Position numbers and translations under genes: made by a program
Notes under the pieces: model-generated
Database searches by the model: none
What the model saw: only the letters and a program-made list of their open reading frames with translations
Told to the model about the DNA's origin: nothing
Assembly (NCBI GenBank): GCA_017467105.1
Contig: JAFTSU010000006.1
Span: 18,476 to 82,475 of the forward strand
Origin: Clostridia bacterium
Lineage (GTDB): Bacteria; Bacillota; Clostridia; Oscillospirales; CAG-272
Length of the DNA: 64,000 bases
Direction of reading: 5' to 3'
Part shown: positions 10,027 to 18,870 of the stretch, one piece after another
Layout: each line of letters opens with the position of its first letter
Position numbering within the stretch: the first letter of the stretch is position 1

Positions 10027-11253
10027 TTACTGTTTCAACTCAGGATTTGGCATCTCCATAACGTCACGAGGCTGGCGAAGAAGCCACTTTCCACCTGTGA
10101 AGTCAGGAAAATACTGCACGGCACCTTTCGCACTCACAGACATCTCGGACAGAGCAGTGACGCTCATCCACGCCGCAGCATCGTACACGTCGATAGGCAT
10201 ATCTCTTCCCTCTCGAAGAGCGGCGAACCATTCCTTGAACTGTATGTAATCCATACCGCCGTGTCCTGCCTCTCGCTGCTCCTGTGTAATTTCCTTCCAG
10301 ACCTTATGAATATAGTCGGTGTATTTATCTCTGTTCTTCATGTTCTCCCAGTACTTGTGAGTGTCGCAGTCGCCCTCTATGGAGATCATCTCGCACTCCG
10401 CTGCGCACAGACCCTTTGTACCCCTTACCGTAAATTCACGGGAGTAATACTTCGGCAGGGTGGTATCGAGAGTTAAGGTTATAGTCTCGCCGCCCGCGCA
10501 GGTTATTATGGTGCTGACTATGTCGCCCTGATTGAAGCTTTTACCTACGATCGAAGGATCGGGATTCTTATCCGTCAGAGAGAAATCTCTTATTCCCGCG
10601 CTCTTTGATGCCACTGAAACCATGCTTACGAAGCGGTTTCCTCTGTTTATATTGAGTATTTTAGCGATCGGTCCAAGCTCGTGAGTCGGATAATTCTCGC
10701 AATTTCTTGAAAGGTAATTCCTTAGTCTGTAATGGCGGTTTATATTGCCTCCCGCTACCTCGTCACGCAGATCGTGGCTGTAAGCGCCGTGACAGTGAAC
10801 GATCTCTCCCAGCTTTCCCGCTCTGACCAGGGCTGTGGTCTGAAGTTCAAAATCGTCGTAGCAGCAATTTTCAAGCAGCATAAACGGTGTGCCGGTCTCC
10901 TCGTATGCGTGTACCAACGACCAGCAATCTTCAACGCTGTATGCTCCCCCTACCTCCAAGCCTACCGCCTTTCCAGCCTTCATACAAGCAAGGGCGATCT
11001 CCACATGGGACTCCCAGGCAGTAGCGACAAAAACAGCCTCCACCCTCTCATCAGCAATAAGATCGCGGTAATTTTCATAGCACAAGGGAGTATTTCCGCC
11101 CTTTTCCCGAACCAGCTTTTCTGCAGCCTCCACTCTGTCGCTGTACAGATCGCAAACCGCGACCACCTCAGCGTCTCCGGTGAAAATAATGGTGGGAAGA
11201 AGCGCGCTGCCTCTGTTACCGAGTCCTACGACTCCAACACTTATCTTTTTCAT
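10027..11253 (-). CDS. Gfo/Idh/MocA family oxidoreductase, GH109-like
   Basis: An NAD(P)-binding protein with an N-terminal Rossmann fold (GVVGLGNRG, residues 7-15) and the usual C-terminal alpha/beta domain. In place of the common EKP it carries GLEVGGAYSVEDCW, and further on THELGPIAKILNINRGNR. From memory these resemble the GH109 branch, whose members cleave alpha-N-acetylgalactosaminides by an NAD-dependent oxidation-elimination route; other sugar dehydrogenases in the superfamily remain possible. No signal peptide is seen, unlike many secreted GH109 proteins. It is divergent from an AraC-type gene that probably controls it. Confidence 0.82.
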   Translation of the reverse strand: MKKISVGVVGLGNRGSALLPTIIFTGDAEVVAVCDLYSDRVEAAEKLVREKGGNTPLCYENYRDLIADERVEAVFVATAWESHVEIALACMKAGKAVGLEVGGAYSVEDCWSLVHAYEETGTPFMLLENCCYDDFELQTTALVRAGKLGEIVHCHGAYSHDLRDEVAGGNINRHYRLRNYLSRNCENYPTHELGPIAKILNINRGNRFVSMVSVASKSAGIRDFSLTDKNPDPSIVGKSFNQGDIVSTIITCAGGETITLTLDTTLPKYYSREFTVRGTKGLCAAECEMISIEGDCDTHKYWENMKNRDKYTDYIHKVWKEITQEQREAGHGGMDYIQFKEWFAALREGRDMPIDVYDAAAWMSVTALSEMSVSAKGAVQYFPDFTGGKWLLRQPRDVMEMPNPELKQ

Positions 11254-11294
11254 CTCTGTCAGACCTTCCTTTTCTCATTATCCCCCTCACTCAT

Positions 11295-11481
11295 CCGGTG
11301 AAGCACCGGTGTGAACGGGACTGTTAATAATTCTGCCTTCATTTCGTTACTTTAATGGGACTGTGCAGAAGGCATTTAACTTGTCTGCACGGCATTCGCG
11401 GCAAAGCGCAGCTTAAAAGACCTGATGATTAGTAACGCTTTAAAATCTGCTATTGACACGCTTTTTTTACAATGCTATAAT
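11295..11481 (+). promoter_or_regulatory. Divergent control region with a consensus promoter for the AraC gene
   Basis: TTGACA at 11453-11458 and TATAAT at 11476-11481, with a 17-base spacer, point toward the AraC gene at 11578. A short dyad, CCGGTG-AAG-CACCGG (11295-11309), lies on the oxidoreductase side and could be an operator. The 324-base gap otherwise holds no gene. Confidence 0.7.
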
Positions 11482-11577
11482 AATTTTAGCATATCGTAAA
11501 TCATATGTATATACCATTTTTGATAGAAAATATGCGATATCTGATAATAATACACTAATATTTCTGGAGTATCTACT

Positions 11578-12408
11578 ATGCTGACCGGTGTGAAGATCGA
11601 CGATTGCCTGACCGTCAGGCGCATATATTCGTTTTTTATGAGGGATTTTGAGCCCGAATTTTTCTTCAAGGGGGAGTCTCACGATTTCTATGAGGCTGTC
11701 TGCTGTCTTAGCGGAGAGATCGGGATCACCGCCGGAAAGGAGATTTTTTCACTCCGTCGGGGAGAGATGACCCTTCATCCTCCGAGCGAATTCCACGCGA
11801 TACGAAGGCTCGGTGACGAAGAATGCAGAGCTATAATCTTCTCCTTTTCCGCAAATCATTTTCCTTCTGTTATCGGAAAAATATTCGGGATCGGTGAATC
11901 GGGGATTAATGATATCTCTGATATTTTCTCTATGATAACCGAGTCCTTTGAGCTGCGTAACGGTCAAGCTGTTTCCCTGAAGGCAGGAAAAGAGATAACG
12001 TCCTTTCTGGCGATCAAAAAGCTGGAGATATTTATGCTTCGCCACATCACAGACGGAGAGAGGATAAAGGAAACAAAAAATCACGGTGGCTCCGAGCTGT
12101 TCGCGCAGATACTCTCTTATATGGAGGATAGCATAAGCCGACAGCTTAACGTCTCTGAGATTGCGGATTCCTTGGGAGTGAGCGTGCCTACCCTTGAAAA
12201 GACGGTGAACAAATATCTGAGCTGCGGAGTGATCTCTCACTTTAACGCACTGAAAATGCAAAGAGCGCACAACCTTCTTTCATCCGGCCTTGGTGTATCG
12301 GAGGTAGCTCGGGAGCTTGGATTTTCCAATCAAAATTACTTCAGCGCCAGATTCAAGAGGTATTTCGGTTATCCGCCGTCCTCGTGCAAGTACAGACAGA
12401 CAAGGTGA
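11578..12408 (+). CDS. AraC-family transcriptional regulator
   Basis: N-terminal cupin-like sensing domain (about residues 1-100, with GEMTLHPPSEFHAI as the sugar-pocket-type strand) and two C-terminal helix-turn-helix motifs: LNVSEIADSLGVSVPTLEKTVNKYL and SEVARELGFSNQNYFSARFKRYFGYPPSSCK, ending in the canonical AraC signature. It lies divergently from the GH109-like oxidoreductase, the obvious target. The long 5' leader (about 90 bases after the -10) is AT-rich with imperfect inverted repeats around GCATATCG, possible autoregulatory sites. Confidence 0.9.
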   Translation: MLTGVKIDDCLTVRRIYSFFMRDFEPEFFFKGESHDFYEAVCCLSGEIGITAGKEIFSLRRGEMTLHPPSEFHAIRRLGDEECRAIIFSFSANHFPSVIGKIFGIGESGINDISDIFSMITESFELRNGQAVSLKAGKEITSFLAIKKLEIFMLRHITDGERIKETKNHGGSELFAQILSYMEDSISRQLNVSEIADSLGVSVPTLEKTVNKYLSCGVISHFNALKMQRAHNLLSSGLGVSEVARELGFSNQNYFSARFKRYFGYPPSSCKYRQTR

Positions 12409-12675
12409 TCACAAAAGCATTTACGTAGCTTAAGAGATAGCGCTCAGTTACCAAAGCGGTACATACAACCTAAAAGCAATTATGGAAAAACGCAGCACCA
12501 CATCACAGCTCCATTTTTTACAATACGCTCTGATAGACTTGATGTACAAGCCTTATCGGTTAACTGCTAAACCGCTTTAGCCACACCTTGCAAAAAATAT
12601 TTTCTAAAGAAAATACATATGGAAAGTATTTTAAGGACAGTTTTTGAGATGTAATAAAGCACGTCACCTACCGAC

Positions 12676-12720
12676 AAAAGAGGACGATGAGTTGTGAAAC
12701 CCCCTCGTCCTCTTTTCTTT
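12676..12720 (+). terminator. Rho-independent terminator
   Basis: A 12-base perfect stem (12676-12687 with 12705-12716), then a T-rich tail. It lies 270 bases after the AraC stop; the bases between hold nothing I recognise. Confidence 0.75.
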
Positions 12721-12966
12721 ATAAGCACTGTTTTTTGTCCGCAAAAGCTATTTTGTTTTGAGTTGTAAGGCTCGTTTGTGTTCGCCGTTATGAGTTTGCT
12801 TTTCTCGCGTTTGATATAATCCCTCTGTTACTTCAAACTGTGACGTAGGCACATTATAGCTTGGTGTAGCCAATCATAACTTTCAACTCGCCGCAGGCGA
12901 TCATAGTTACGTAATGTCCTTAAGGGCACTACGCGTAAGGTGTCGGATTTTTGTTATGAAAAAGGA

Positions 12967-13113
12967 ATGACGGATAAAAAACCGTTACAAATTACAAGAT
13001 TTTGCCATTTAGCTTGGGGGCGTGTCAATTTTTACCGTTTTTTGCGTGAGCTTATCAATACGTTGAGAAGATGGCACGGCTTAACAATTCAGAATATAAC
13101 AGCAAAATTCTAA
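12967..13113 (+). CDS. Possible small protein of 48 residues, doubtful
   Basis: ATG at 12967 opens a 48-codon frame beginning MTDKKPLQITRFCHLAWG and containing NFYRFLRELINTLRRWHG, basic and aromatic. The frame stays open upstream to about 12907 without a better start. AAAGG lies only a base or two before the ATG, too close for normal initiation. I do not recognise a family. It could be a decayed gene end or a chance frame in a 730-base gap (12409-13135) whose middle also has short imperfect repeats. Confidence 0.2.
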   Translation: MTDKKPLQITRFCHLAWGRVNFYRFLRELINTLRRWHGLTIQNITAKF

Positions 13114-13135
13114 CACTCGCTAAATCAAACAAAAA

Positions 13136-13456
13136 TCAATAGAGAGAAGAAGCAAAGCCTCCGACGAGAGAGCCTATCACAACGGAGTAAATAATGCTGA
13201 ATATCAGCGAAACTGCAAAGCCTATCAAAGCACCCTTGCCTGCGGACTTAGCCTTCTGGGGATAAGTATCCTTATTCATAAGATATAGAATAAGACCAAC
13301 GATAGGAATGAAAAATCCGAGCACCGCAAAGCCTGTATTTGGAGCATCAGCCTCATTTACGCCAATCGCTTTATTATTGCCCGTCGCGCAGCCGCAATGA
13401 GTGCAAACAACAGCCTCGTCTACAAGTTCTTTTCCACATTTAGTACAATATTTCAT
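13136..13456 (-). CDS. Zinc-ribbon membrane protein
   Basis: Residues 1-25 form a zinc ribbon (MKYCTKCGKELVDEAVVCTHCG, CxxC plus CxxC). After a short polar linker come two hydrophobic segments, one around FAVLGFFIPIVGLILYLM and one around GALIGFAVSLIFSIIYSVVIG. The topology suggests a small inner-membrane protein with a cytoplasmic zinc ribbon; function is unknown. ATG at 13456 is chosen since GGAGG lies 8 bases ahead; a TTG five codons earlier overlaps that site. Expressed divergently from the XRE gene from a consensus promoter that overlaps a strong palindrome. Confidence 0.85.
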   Translation of the reverse strand: MKYCTKCGKELVDEAVVCTHCGCATGNNKAIGVNEADAPNTGFAVLGFFIPIVGLILYLMNKDTYPQKAKSAGKGALIGFAVSLIFSIIYSVVIGSLVGGFASSLY

Positions 13457-13502
13457 CAATAATACCTCCAATACTATAAATATACCAAATAGGGATATTT
13501 AG

Positions 13503-13531
13503 ATTATACCATAGTGGTATAATTTTGTCAA
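13503..13531 (-). promoter_or_regulatory. Consensus promoter overlapped by a perfect palindromic operator
   Basis: For the zinc-ribbon gene, TTGACA (13531-13526) and TATAAT (13508-13503) are separated by exactly 17 bases. A 21-base perfect dyad (arms ATTATACCA 13503-13511 and TGGTATAAT 13515-13523, centre TAG) covers the -10 and spacer. The plus-strand arm also contains TATAAT (13518-13523) pointing at the XRE gene. A repressor bound here could control both genes. Confidence 0.8.
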
Positions 13532-13567
13532 GATATTTTGTCGAAATAACGGAGAAAATATATATTG

Positions 13568-13765
13568 ATGGAATTCAGATTAAAAAAACTCAGAAAGCAG
13601 AAGAAAATATCTCAGCTCAAGCTTGCTATGGATCTTGATATGAATCAGAACACTATCAGCAGATATGAAAACATGGAGAGGCAAGCCGACTACGAGACGT
13701 TAATAAAAATCGCTGACTATTTCGGCGTTTCTGTGGATTATCTTCTCGGGCGCAGGGACAAATGA
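13568..13765 (+). CDS. Small XRE-family helix-turn-helix regulator
   Basis: A 65-residue protein made of a single Cro/C1-type HTH: FRLKKLRKQKKISQLKLAMDLDMNQNTISRYENMER, then DYETLIKIADYFGVSVDYLLGRRDK, the standard XRE ending. There is no sensory or dimerisation extension. ATG at 13568 gives the canonical MEFRLKKLR start; a TTG codon directly before it is less likely. GGAG lies about 13 bases upstream, longer than usual spacing. Divergent from the zinc-ribbon gene with a shared palindrome; it probably binds that site. A terminator follows 11 bases after the stop. Confidence 0.92.
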   Translation: MEFRLKKLRKQKKISQLKLAMDLDMNQNTISRYENMERQADYETLIKIADYFGVSVDYLLGRRDK

Positions 13766-13776
13766 GCAATTAATAT

Positions 13777-13814
13777 AAAAAACGGAGCAAATGAGTTCGT
13801 TTGCTCCGTTTTTT
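13777..13814. terminator. Bidirectional terminator
   Basis: A 15-base perfect stem (13777-13791 with 13800-13814) begins with A6 and ends with T6; the loop is 8 bases. It separates the XRE gene from the convergent uxaC end. Confidence 0.93.
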
Positions 13815-13842
13815 GTTTATGCCGAATTATGATTTCAGTCCT

Positions 13843-15201
13843 TTAAAACTTGAAATACTCCTTGGCATTGTAGTAAGCGATGCCCTTAACTATATTTCCG
13901 AGAAGAGCGTAATCCTCCGGGAATTCGCCATCCTCCACCCACTTTCCGATCAGGTTGCAGAGAATGCGTCTGAAGTACTCGTGGCGAGGATAGGAAACGA
14001 AGGAGCGGCTGTCGGTAAGCATACCTACGAAGTTCGCAAGCATACCAAGATTTGCAAGCGCCTGCATCTGAGCCTCCATACCGTCGCGCTGATCGTTGAA
14101 CCACCAGCCTGAGCCGAACTGGATCTTACCCTTGATGCCTTCGCCCTGGAAGCAGCCAAGCATAGTTCCGAGAACGTAGTTGTCCTTGGGATTGAGCGTG
14201 TAGAGAATAGTTCTGGGAAGACACTCGGAATACTCAAGATAATTCATAAACGCTCCAAGATCCTCAGCGATACATAGGTCGTTTATGGAATCGTAGCCGG
14301 TATCGGCTCCAAGCTTGTCATACATCCTTCTGTTATTGTTACGAAGAGCGCCGATGTGCAGCTGCATAGTCCAGCCGAGCCTCGTATACTCCTCCGCGCA
14401 TACCTTGAGGATAGCGCACTTGAAGGCGTCGATCTCTGACTTCGTAAGCTCCGCGCCGGAAAGCTTCTTTTCAAATGCGAGCTTAGCATCCCCCTCGCTG
14501 AAGGGAACGTACTCAAGAGCGTGGTCTGAGAGACGGCAGCCAAAGCTGTTGAAGTATGCGATACGGTCTCTGATCCAGCTAACGAGAGCATCGTAGGTCT
14601 CTATTCCCTGCGCCTTCACGTAAGGAAGGAAGGTCTCCTTACCAATCTCCACAGCCTTATCGGGACGGAAGGTAGGAAGTATCTTGGTAGAGAAATCCTT
14701 AAGAGCCGCATGATACTCAAGTGTATCAGCGGGATCGTCCGTGGTGCATATTATCTCTACGTTTGAGCGCTTGATAAGCTCCTGCGCTCTGAACTCGGGC
14801 TTCGCAAGAAGCTCGTTACACTTGTTCCATATTCTCTCAGAGGACTCCTCTGTAAGTATCTCGTCGATACCGAAATATCTCTTGAGCTCAAGATGCGTCC
14901 AATGGAAGAGGGGGTTACCTATAAGCTTCTCAAGAGTTTTAGCGAATTCACGGAACTTCTCGAACTCGTCACCGTCACCGGTAACAAGTCTCTCGGGAAC
15001 TCCGTTGGAGCGCATCTGACGCCACTTATAATGGTCGCCGCCCAGGAAGAGATCAAAGGCGTTTCTGAACTGATAGTTCTCCGCTATCTGTTTAGGTGAA
15101 AGATGACAGTGGTAGTCAATTATGGGAAGATCCTTTACCATAGAGTAAAGCTTCTTCGCAGGCTTGTTTTTAAGCATGAAATTATCGTTAATAAAGCTCA
15201 T
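13843..15201 (-). CDS. uxaC: Glucuronate (uronate) isomerase
   Basis: Interconverts D-glucuronate with D-fructuronate and D-galacturonate with D-tagaturonate, the entry step of hexuronate catabolism. The metal-binding DYHCHLSP (30-37) near the N-terminus and HWTHLELKRYFGI, CTTDDPADTLEYH, and FGSGWWFNDQRDGMEAQM further on are typical of UxaC. The length of 452 residues is near the usual 465. Its start overlaps uxaA by 4 bases (ATGA) and it is last in uxaB-uxaA-uxaC. Confidence 0.97.
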   Translation of the reverse strand: MSFINDNFMLKNKPAKKLYSMVKDLPIIDYHCHLSPKQIAENYQFRNAFDLFLGGDHYKWRQMRSNGVPERLVTGDGDEFEKFREFAKTLEKLIGNPLFHWTHLELKRYFGIDEILTEESSERIWNKCNELLAKPEFRAQELIKRSNVEIICTTDDPADTLEYHAALKDFSTKILPTFRPDKAVEIGKETFLPYVKAQGIETYDALVSWIRDRIAYFNSFGCRLSDHALEYVPFSEGDAKLAFEKKLSGAELTKSEIDAFKCAILKVCAEEYTRLGWTMQLHIGALRNNNRRMYDKLGADTGYDSINDLCIAEDLGAFMNYLEYSECLPRTILYTLNPKDNYVLGTMLGCFQGEGIKGKIQFGSGWWFNDQRDGMEAQMQALANLGMLANFVGMLTDSRSFVSYPRHEYFRRILCNLIGKWVEDGEFPEDYALLGNIVKGIAYYNAKEYFKF

Positions 15202-16568
15202 AGCGTTACACCGTCCTTAAATATTGAAATTTCTCTGTAATCGTTCTCCTCGTTGCGAGTTTCTCTGCCCTCGGCAACCTCGATCACGTACTCGAACAGC
15301 TCGTCTGTCAGAGGATTGCCGTCGAGGGTGGGAGATGCGTCGAAGTCTATCCAGCCCCTCTTACGCTCCGCGAGAGAGTGGTTGGTTGCGACCTTGACCG
15401 TGGGAACGGGACCTCCAACGGGAGTACCTCTTCCCGTGGTAAAGAGAATTATATGCACGCCGGCAGCCATAAGATTGGTAATAGCGACAATATCGTTACC
15501 GGGTCCGTTCAAAAGAGACAGACCGTTTTTCTTCAGTACGTCACCGTAATCCAGAACGTCAACCACCTTGGACAGACCGCCCTTCTGTACGCAACCGAGC
15601 GACTTTTCCTCGAGAGTTGTGATACCTCCCTTCTTGTTTCCGGGAGAGGGGTTCTCGTAAATCACCTGATTATGTCTCTGATAGTAATCCTTGAAATCGT
15701 TGATAAGCTTTACGGTTTTATCAAAGACCTCCTCGCTTTCGCATCTCTGCATAAGAAGATGCTCCGCTCCGAACATCTCGGGCACCTCGGTGAGCACGCA
15801 GCTTCCGCCCATAGCGATAACCTTATCGGAGAGTCTGCCGACCAGGGGATTTGCCGTAATTCCGCTGTACCCGTCACTTCCGCCGCACTTTAGTCCAAGG
15901 CGTAATTTTGACACGGGTACGGGCTTTCGTTCAAATTCGGCGGCATATTCCTTCAGCTCATTGATGAGCGCTACGCCTGCCGCAATATCATCGTCGGCAT
16001 CCTGAGTGTTAAGGAATTTCACACGGCGAGGGTTGTAGTCGCCAAGCACCTTCTTGAACACCTCGATATTGTTATTCTCACAGCCGAGACCAAGAACCAG
16101 AACACCTGCGGCATTCGGATGGTTTACCATTCCGCGCAGGATAAGCTGTGTTACCGTCTGGTCATCTCCAAGCTGAGAGCATCCGAAGGGATGAGGAAAA
16201 TATCTGGCACCCGTAAGCTCGGAGAGACGCTGAGAAACCTTATTTACACAGCCTACGGTGTTTACGATCCATATCTCGTTTCTGATACCCACGTCACCGT
16301 TCTCACGCACGTAGCCCATAAAGGTTCTCTCCCCCGACTCCTCGGGAATATCGTAGAATACGGGCTCGTACTTATACTCCAGGTTTCCGGAGAGATTAGT
16401 CTTTACGTTATGGGTATGTACGTGCTCCCCTGCCTTGATATCACAGGTAGCGTGACCTATGGGGTTGCCGTATTTTATTATATTTTCACCTGCCTTGATA
16501 TCGCGGAGAGCGTACTTATGACCGTCCTCCAGATTGATATCAACGTTGTCAAGCTTATTGATTATCAT
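15198..16568 (-). CDS. uxaA: Altronate dehydratase
   Basis: Dehydrates D-altronate to 2-keto-3-deoxygluconate. An N-terminal SAF-type domain (about 1-85, GHATCDIKAGEHVHTHNV) is followed by the large UxaA/GarD domain: GYVRENGDVGIRNEIW, HPFGCSQLGDDQ, LGLGCENNN, LRLGLKCGGSDGYSG and FTTGRGTPVGGPVPTVKVATN. Its 456 residues are somewhat shorter than the 490 or so common in this family, with no obvious gap in the motifs. Start lies 18 bases after the uxaB stop. Confidence 0.95.
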   Translation of the reverse strand: MIINKLDNVDINLEDGHKYALRDIKAGENIIKYGNPIGHATCDIKAGEHVHTHNVKTNLSGNLEYKYEPVFYDIPEESGERTFMGYVRENGDVGIRNEIWIVNTVGCVNKVSQRLSELTGARYFPHPFGCSQLGDDQTVTQLILRGMVNHPNAAGVLVLGLGCENNNIEVFKKVLGDYNPRRVKFLNTQDADDDIAAGVALINELKEYAAEFERKPVPVSKLRLGLKCGGSDGYSGITANPLVGRLSDKVIAMGGSCVLTEVPEMFGAEHLLMQRCESEEVFDKTVKLINDFKDYYQRHNQVIYENPSPGNKKGGITTLEEKSLGCVQKGGLSKVVDVLDYGDVLKKNGLSLLNGPGNDIVAITNLMAAGVHIILFTTGRGTPVGGPVPTVKVATNHSLAERKRGWIDFDASPTLDGNPLTDELFEYVIEVAEGRETRNEENDYREISIFKDGVTL

Positions 16569-16586
16569 ACTTTTATCCTTTCCGGA

Positions 16587-17873
16587 TCAACCTACGTATT
16601 TTTCTACCTCGGTGGTAAGACGGGAGAGATCCTCGCCCCAAAGCTCTACGTTCGCAAGTATCTCTGCGGTGGTGTGACTCTTCATAAACGCGATCACGTC
16701 GGGATCGTCGCTGGTCATATCCGTCTTGTAGAACTCTATAAGCTTAGCGAAAGCAAAGAGAAGAGTCTCGGGCATCTTGCCGTATCTGTTGATATATTCA
16801 AGGATAGAGGGCAGAACGCGCACCTTGAACTTGGAAACGGAGTTGAGCGCGATGGAGGAAAGGTAATGCTTGATATAGGGGTTGCTGAAGCGCTCGATAA
16901 CGCTGTTCGCATAGCTCTGAAGCTCGTCAGCAGGAAGATCAAGGGTAGGAATGATCTCGTCAAACACGCACTTTCTTATATGCTCACGCATTGTGGGATC
17001 GTCGATACAGCTCTTGACGGTATCAAGACCGGAGAGAAGAGCGTACGCAACGAGGGAGGTATGAGCGCCGTTGAGGATCCTTACCTTTCTTGTGCGATAC
17101 ATTGCAAGCTTATCGGGAGTAACGATAACGTTAAGTCCTGCAGCTGAGAAGGGTAGCTCCTTCTCTATATCGTAGTCGGTCTCTATTACCCAAAGATGGA
17201 AGAACTCAGAAGCGTTGAGCATATTATCCTCATAGCCGAGAGCAAGATCCTCGCCCTTGGGATAGCCCGTATTGATACGGTCAACGAGGGTGTTGGTAAA
17301 TACGTTCTCCTTCTCTACCCAGGAGATGAAGCCGTCGCCAAGATTCCAAAGCTCCGCATACTTGAGAATGCACTTCTTCAGATTGTCTCCGTTTCTGTCA
17401 ATAAGCTCGCAGGGTAGGAAGATAAATCCACCGAGACCAAGATCGTAGCGACGCTTAAGAAGAAGGGTAAGCTTTGCGGGGAAGGTCTTGGGAGGTGCGT
17501 CGGTTATTTTATCCTCAGCGGAGAAAACTATACCGGACTCGGTAGTATTTGACACTACGAAGCGGAAGTCAGGGTTCTCAGCAAGGGCCAGATATCCCGC
17601 AAAATCCTCATAAGGCTTGACGCAACGGGAGATAACGTCGATTAAGGTCTTATCAACACCCTCTACGCCGCGAATAACGTGAGTATATACGCAATTCTGA
17701 GCGGTGAGCATATCGCACATTCCAGCCTCGATGGGCTGAACTACGACTACGCTACCGTCAAAGTCGGAGGATTCGTTTACCTTCTGGAGCATCCAATCCA
17801 CAAATCCGCGGAGAAATCCGCCCTCTCCAAACTGGATGACACGCTCGGTTCTTTGTTTTTTTTCAAAATTCAT
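16587..17873 (-). CDS. uxaB: Tagaturonate reductase (altronate oxidoreductase)
   Basis: Reduces D-tagaturonate to D-altronate with NADH. It belongs to the mannitol dehydrogenase superfamily: the N-terminal nucleotide-binding segment VIQFGEGGFLRGFVDW, then the catalytic-domain signature LNGAHTSLVAYALLSG that begins with K-x-x-x-x-N-G-A-H. The 428 residues are shorter than the 480-500 common in UxaB. First gene of the operon. Absence of uxuA/uxuB or kdgK/kdgA nearby means the lower pathway is elsewhere. Confidence 0.94.
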   Translation of the reverse strand: MNFEKKQRTERVIQFGEGGFLRGFVDWMLQKVNESSDFDGSVVVVQPIEAGMCDMLTAQNCVYTHVIRGVEGVDKTLIDVISRCVKPYEDFAGYLALAENPDFRFVVSNTTESGIVFSAEDKITDAPPKTFPAKLTLLLKRRYDLGLGGFIFLPCELIDRNGDNLKKCILKYAELWNLGDGFISWVEKENVFTNTLVDRINTGYPKGEDLALGYEDNMLNASEFFHLWVIETDYDIEKELPFSAAGLNVIVTPDKLAMYRTRKVRILNGAHTSLVAYALLSGLDTVKSCIDDPTMREHIRKCVFDEIIPTLDLPADELQSYANSVIERFSNPYIKHYLSSIALNSVSKFKVRVLPSILEYINRYGKMPETLLFAFAKLIEFYKTDMTSDDPDVIAFMKSHTTAEILANVELWGEDLSRLTTEVEKYVG

Positions 17874-17910
17874 AATCTTTTCCTTTCTTTTGAAAAATCA
17901 ATTTTTCCCA

Positions 17911-18020
17911 CTATAACTAATTATAGCTTACCGCAGGGTGGTCTTGCCTTAATAAAATTGATATTTTATGCGCAAAACAATAAAAATAATCTTGATTTTT
18001 TTGATATCGTATGATAAAAT
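17911..18020. promoter_or_regulatory. Divergent control region of the uxa operon and its AraC gene
   Basis: Toward the AraC gene: TTGATT (17992-17997), a 17-base spacer, then TAAAAT (18015-18020). Toward uxaB: a TATAAT (17925-17920, minus strand) without a convincing -35, which suits an activator-dependent promoter. That -10 lies inside a dyad, CTATAA-CTAA-TTATAG (17911-17926). Confidence 0.6.
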
Positions 18021-18051
18021 GTAATCAAAGGCTGAAAAGAGAGGTTTTTAT

Positions 18052-18870
18052 ATGCAGGAAGTGATATTCCCCGATGGGATGATACTGAATTGCCTTATCA
18101 AAAAAACGGTAGAGGAGCAGATGCATTCTCACCACTATCACGACAAGCTTGAGCTCTACTATATGGTAAACGGCAGCTGCAGCTACTTTATTGATAACAA
18201 GACCTACGAGGTGGTTGCGGGAGACCTTGTGATACTACCTCCCGGTATCATACACAGGACAAATTACATTGGCGAGGATCACGTCAGAATAGTCGTGGAA
18301 TGCTCGGATCATTTTATTCCCGCCCCGGTACTTGAAAAGGTTAATTCACTCCCTCCCCTGCTGCGCTCGCCCTCGGTATCAAAGGAGATATATATGCTGC
18401 TCAAGCGCATTGACGATGAATTCAAGTCGCCCGACGAGTATTCTGCAGAATCGCTGAAGGCTCGAATGAGCGCCCTCTTCATCCTTATTGCCAGGAACGC
18501 GGGAGCAACCGGTGCTATCTCCTCCAAAAACGAGATGATCGATGAGATAATCGATTATATAAAATCCAACTTCCAGCAGGATATAAAGCTCTCTCGCGTT
18601 GCAAAAAACTATTTCATCAGCCCGGAGCACCTCTCCAGAACGTTTAAACGCGACACAGGATTCGGATTTAACGAATTTCTTACTATTGTCAGACTCAAGC
18701 ACGCGGAGAATCTTCTGAAAAACAGAGGTGGAAAAAGCATATCCGAGATCGCCTACAGCTGCGGCTTTAACGACTCGAACTATTTTTCGGATAAGTTCAG
18801 GCACGCATACGGCGTATCCCCCTTAAAATTCAGCAAAAGACACGAGCTAGGAGAAAAAAATGGATATTAA
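18052..18870 (+). CDS. AraC-family regulator, likely of hexuronate use
   Basis: Residues 1-110 form a cupin sensing domain (MHSHHYHDKLELYYMVNG, VVAGDLVILPPGIIHRTNY, the metal-pocket style histidines of AraC cupins). The C-terminal 100 residues carry two HTH motifs (SRVAKNYFISPEHLSRTFKRDTG and ISEIAYSCGFNDSNYFSDKFRHAYGVSPLKF). Divergent from uxaBAC, its probable target; inducer unknown but a hexuronate is likely. Its 3' end overlaps the following SGNH hydrolase gene by 11 bases. Confidence 0.92.
   Translation: MQEVIFPDGMILNCLIKKTVEEQMHSHHYHDKLELYYMVNGSCSYFIDNKTYEVVAGDLVILPPGIIHRTNYIGEDHVRIVVECSDHFIPAPVLEKVNSLPPLLRSPSVSKEIYMLLKRIDDEFKSPDEYSAESLKARMSALFILIARNAGATGAISSKNEMIDEIIDYIKSNFQQDIKLSRVAKNYFISPEHLSRTFKRDTGFGFNEFLTIVRLKHAENLLKNRGGKSISEIAYSCGFNDSNYFSDKFRHAYGVSPLKFSKRHELGEKNGY

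Noticed and set aside
16119-17147. 342-codon open frame on the plus strand
   Set aside because: It lies antisense across uxaA and uxaB, which are strongly supported; no ribosome site or family match, and long antisense frames follow from codon bias.
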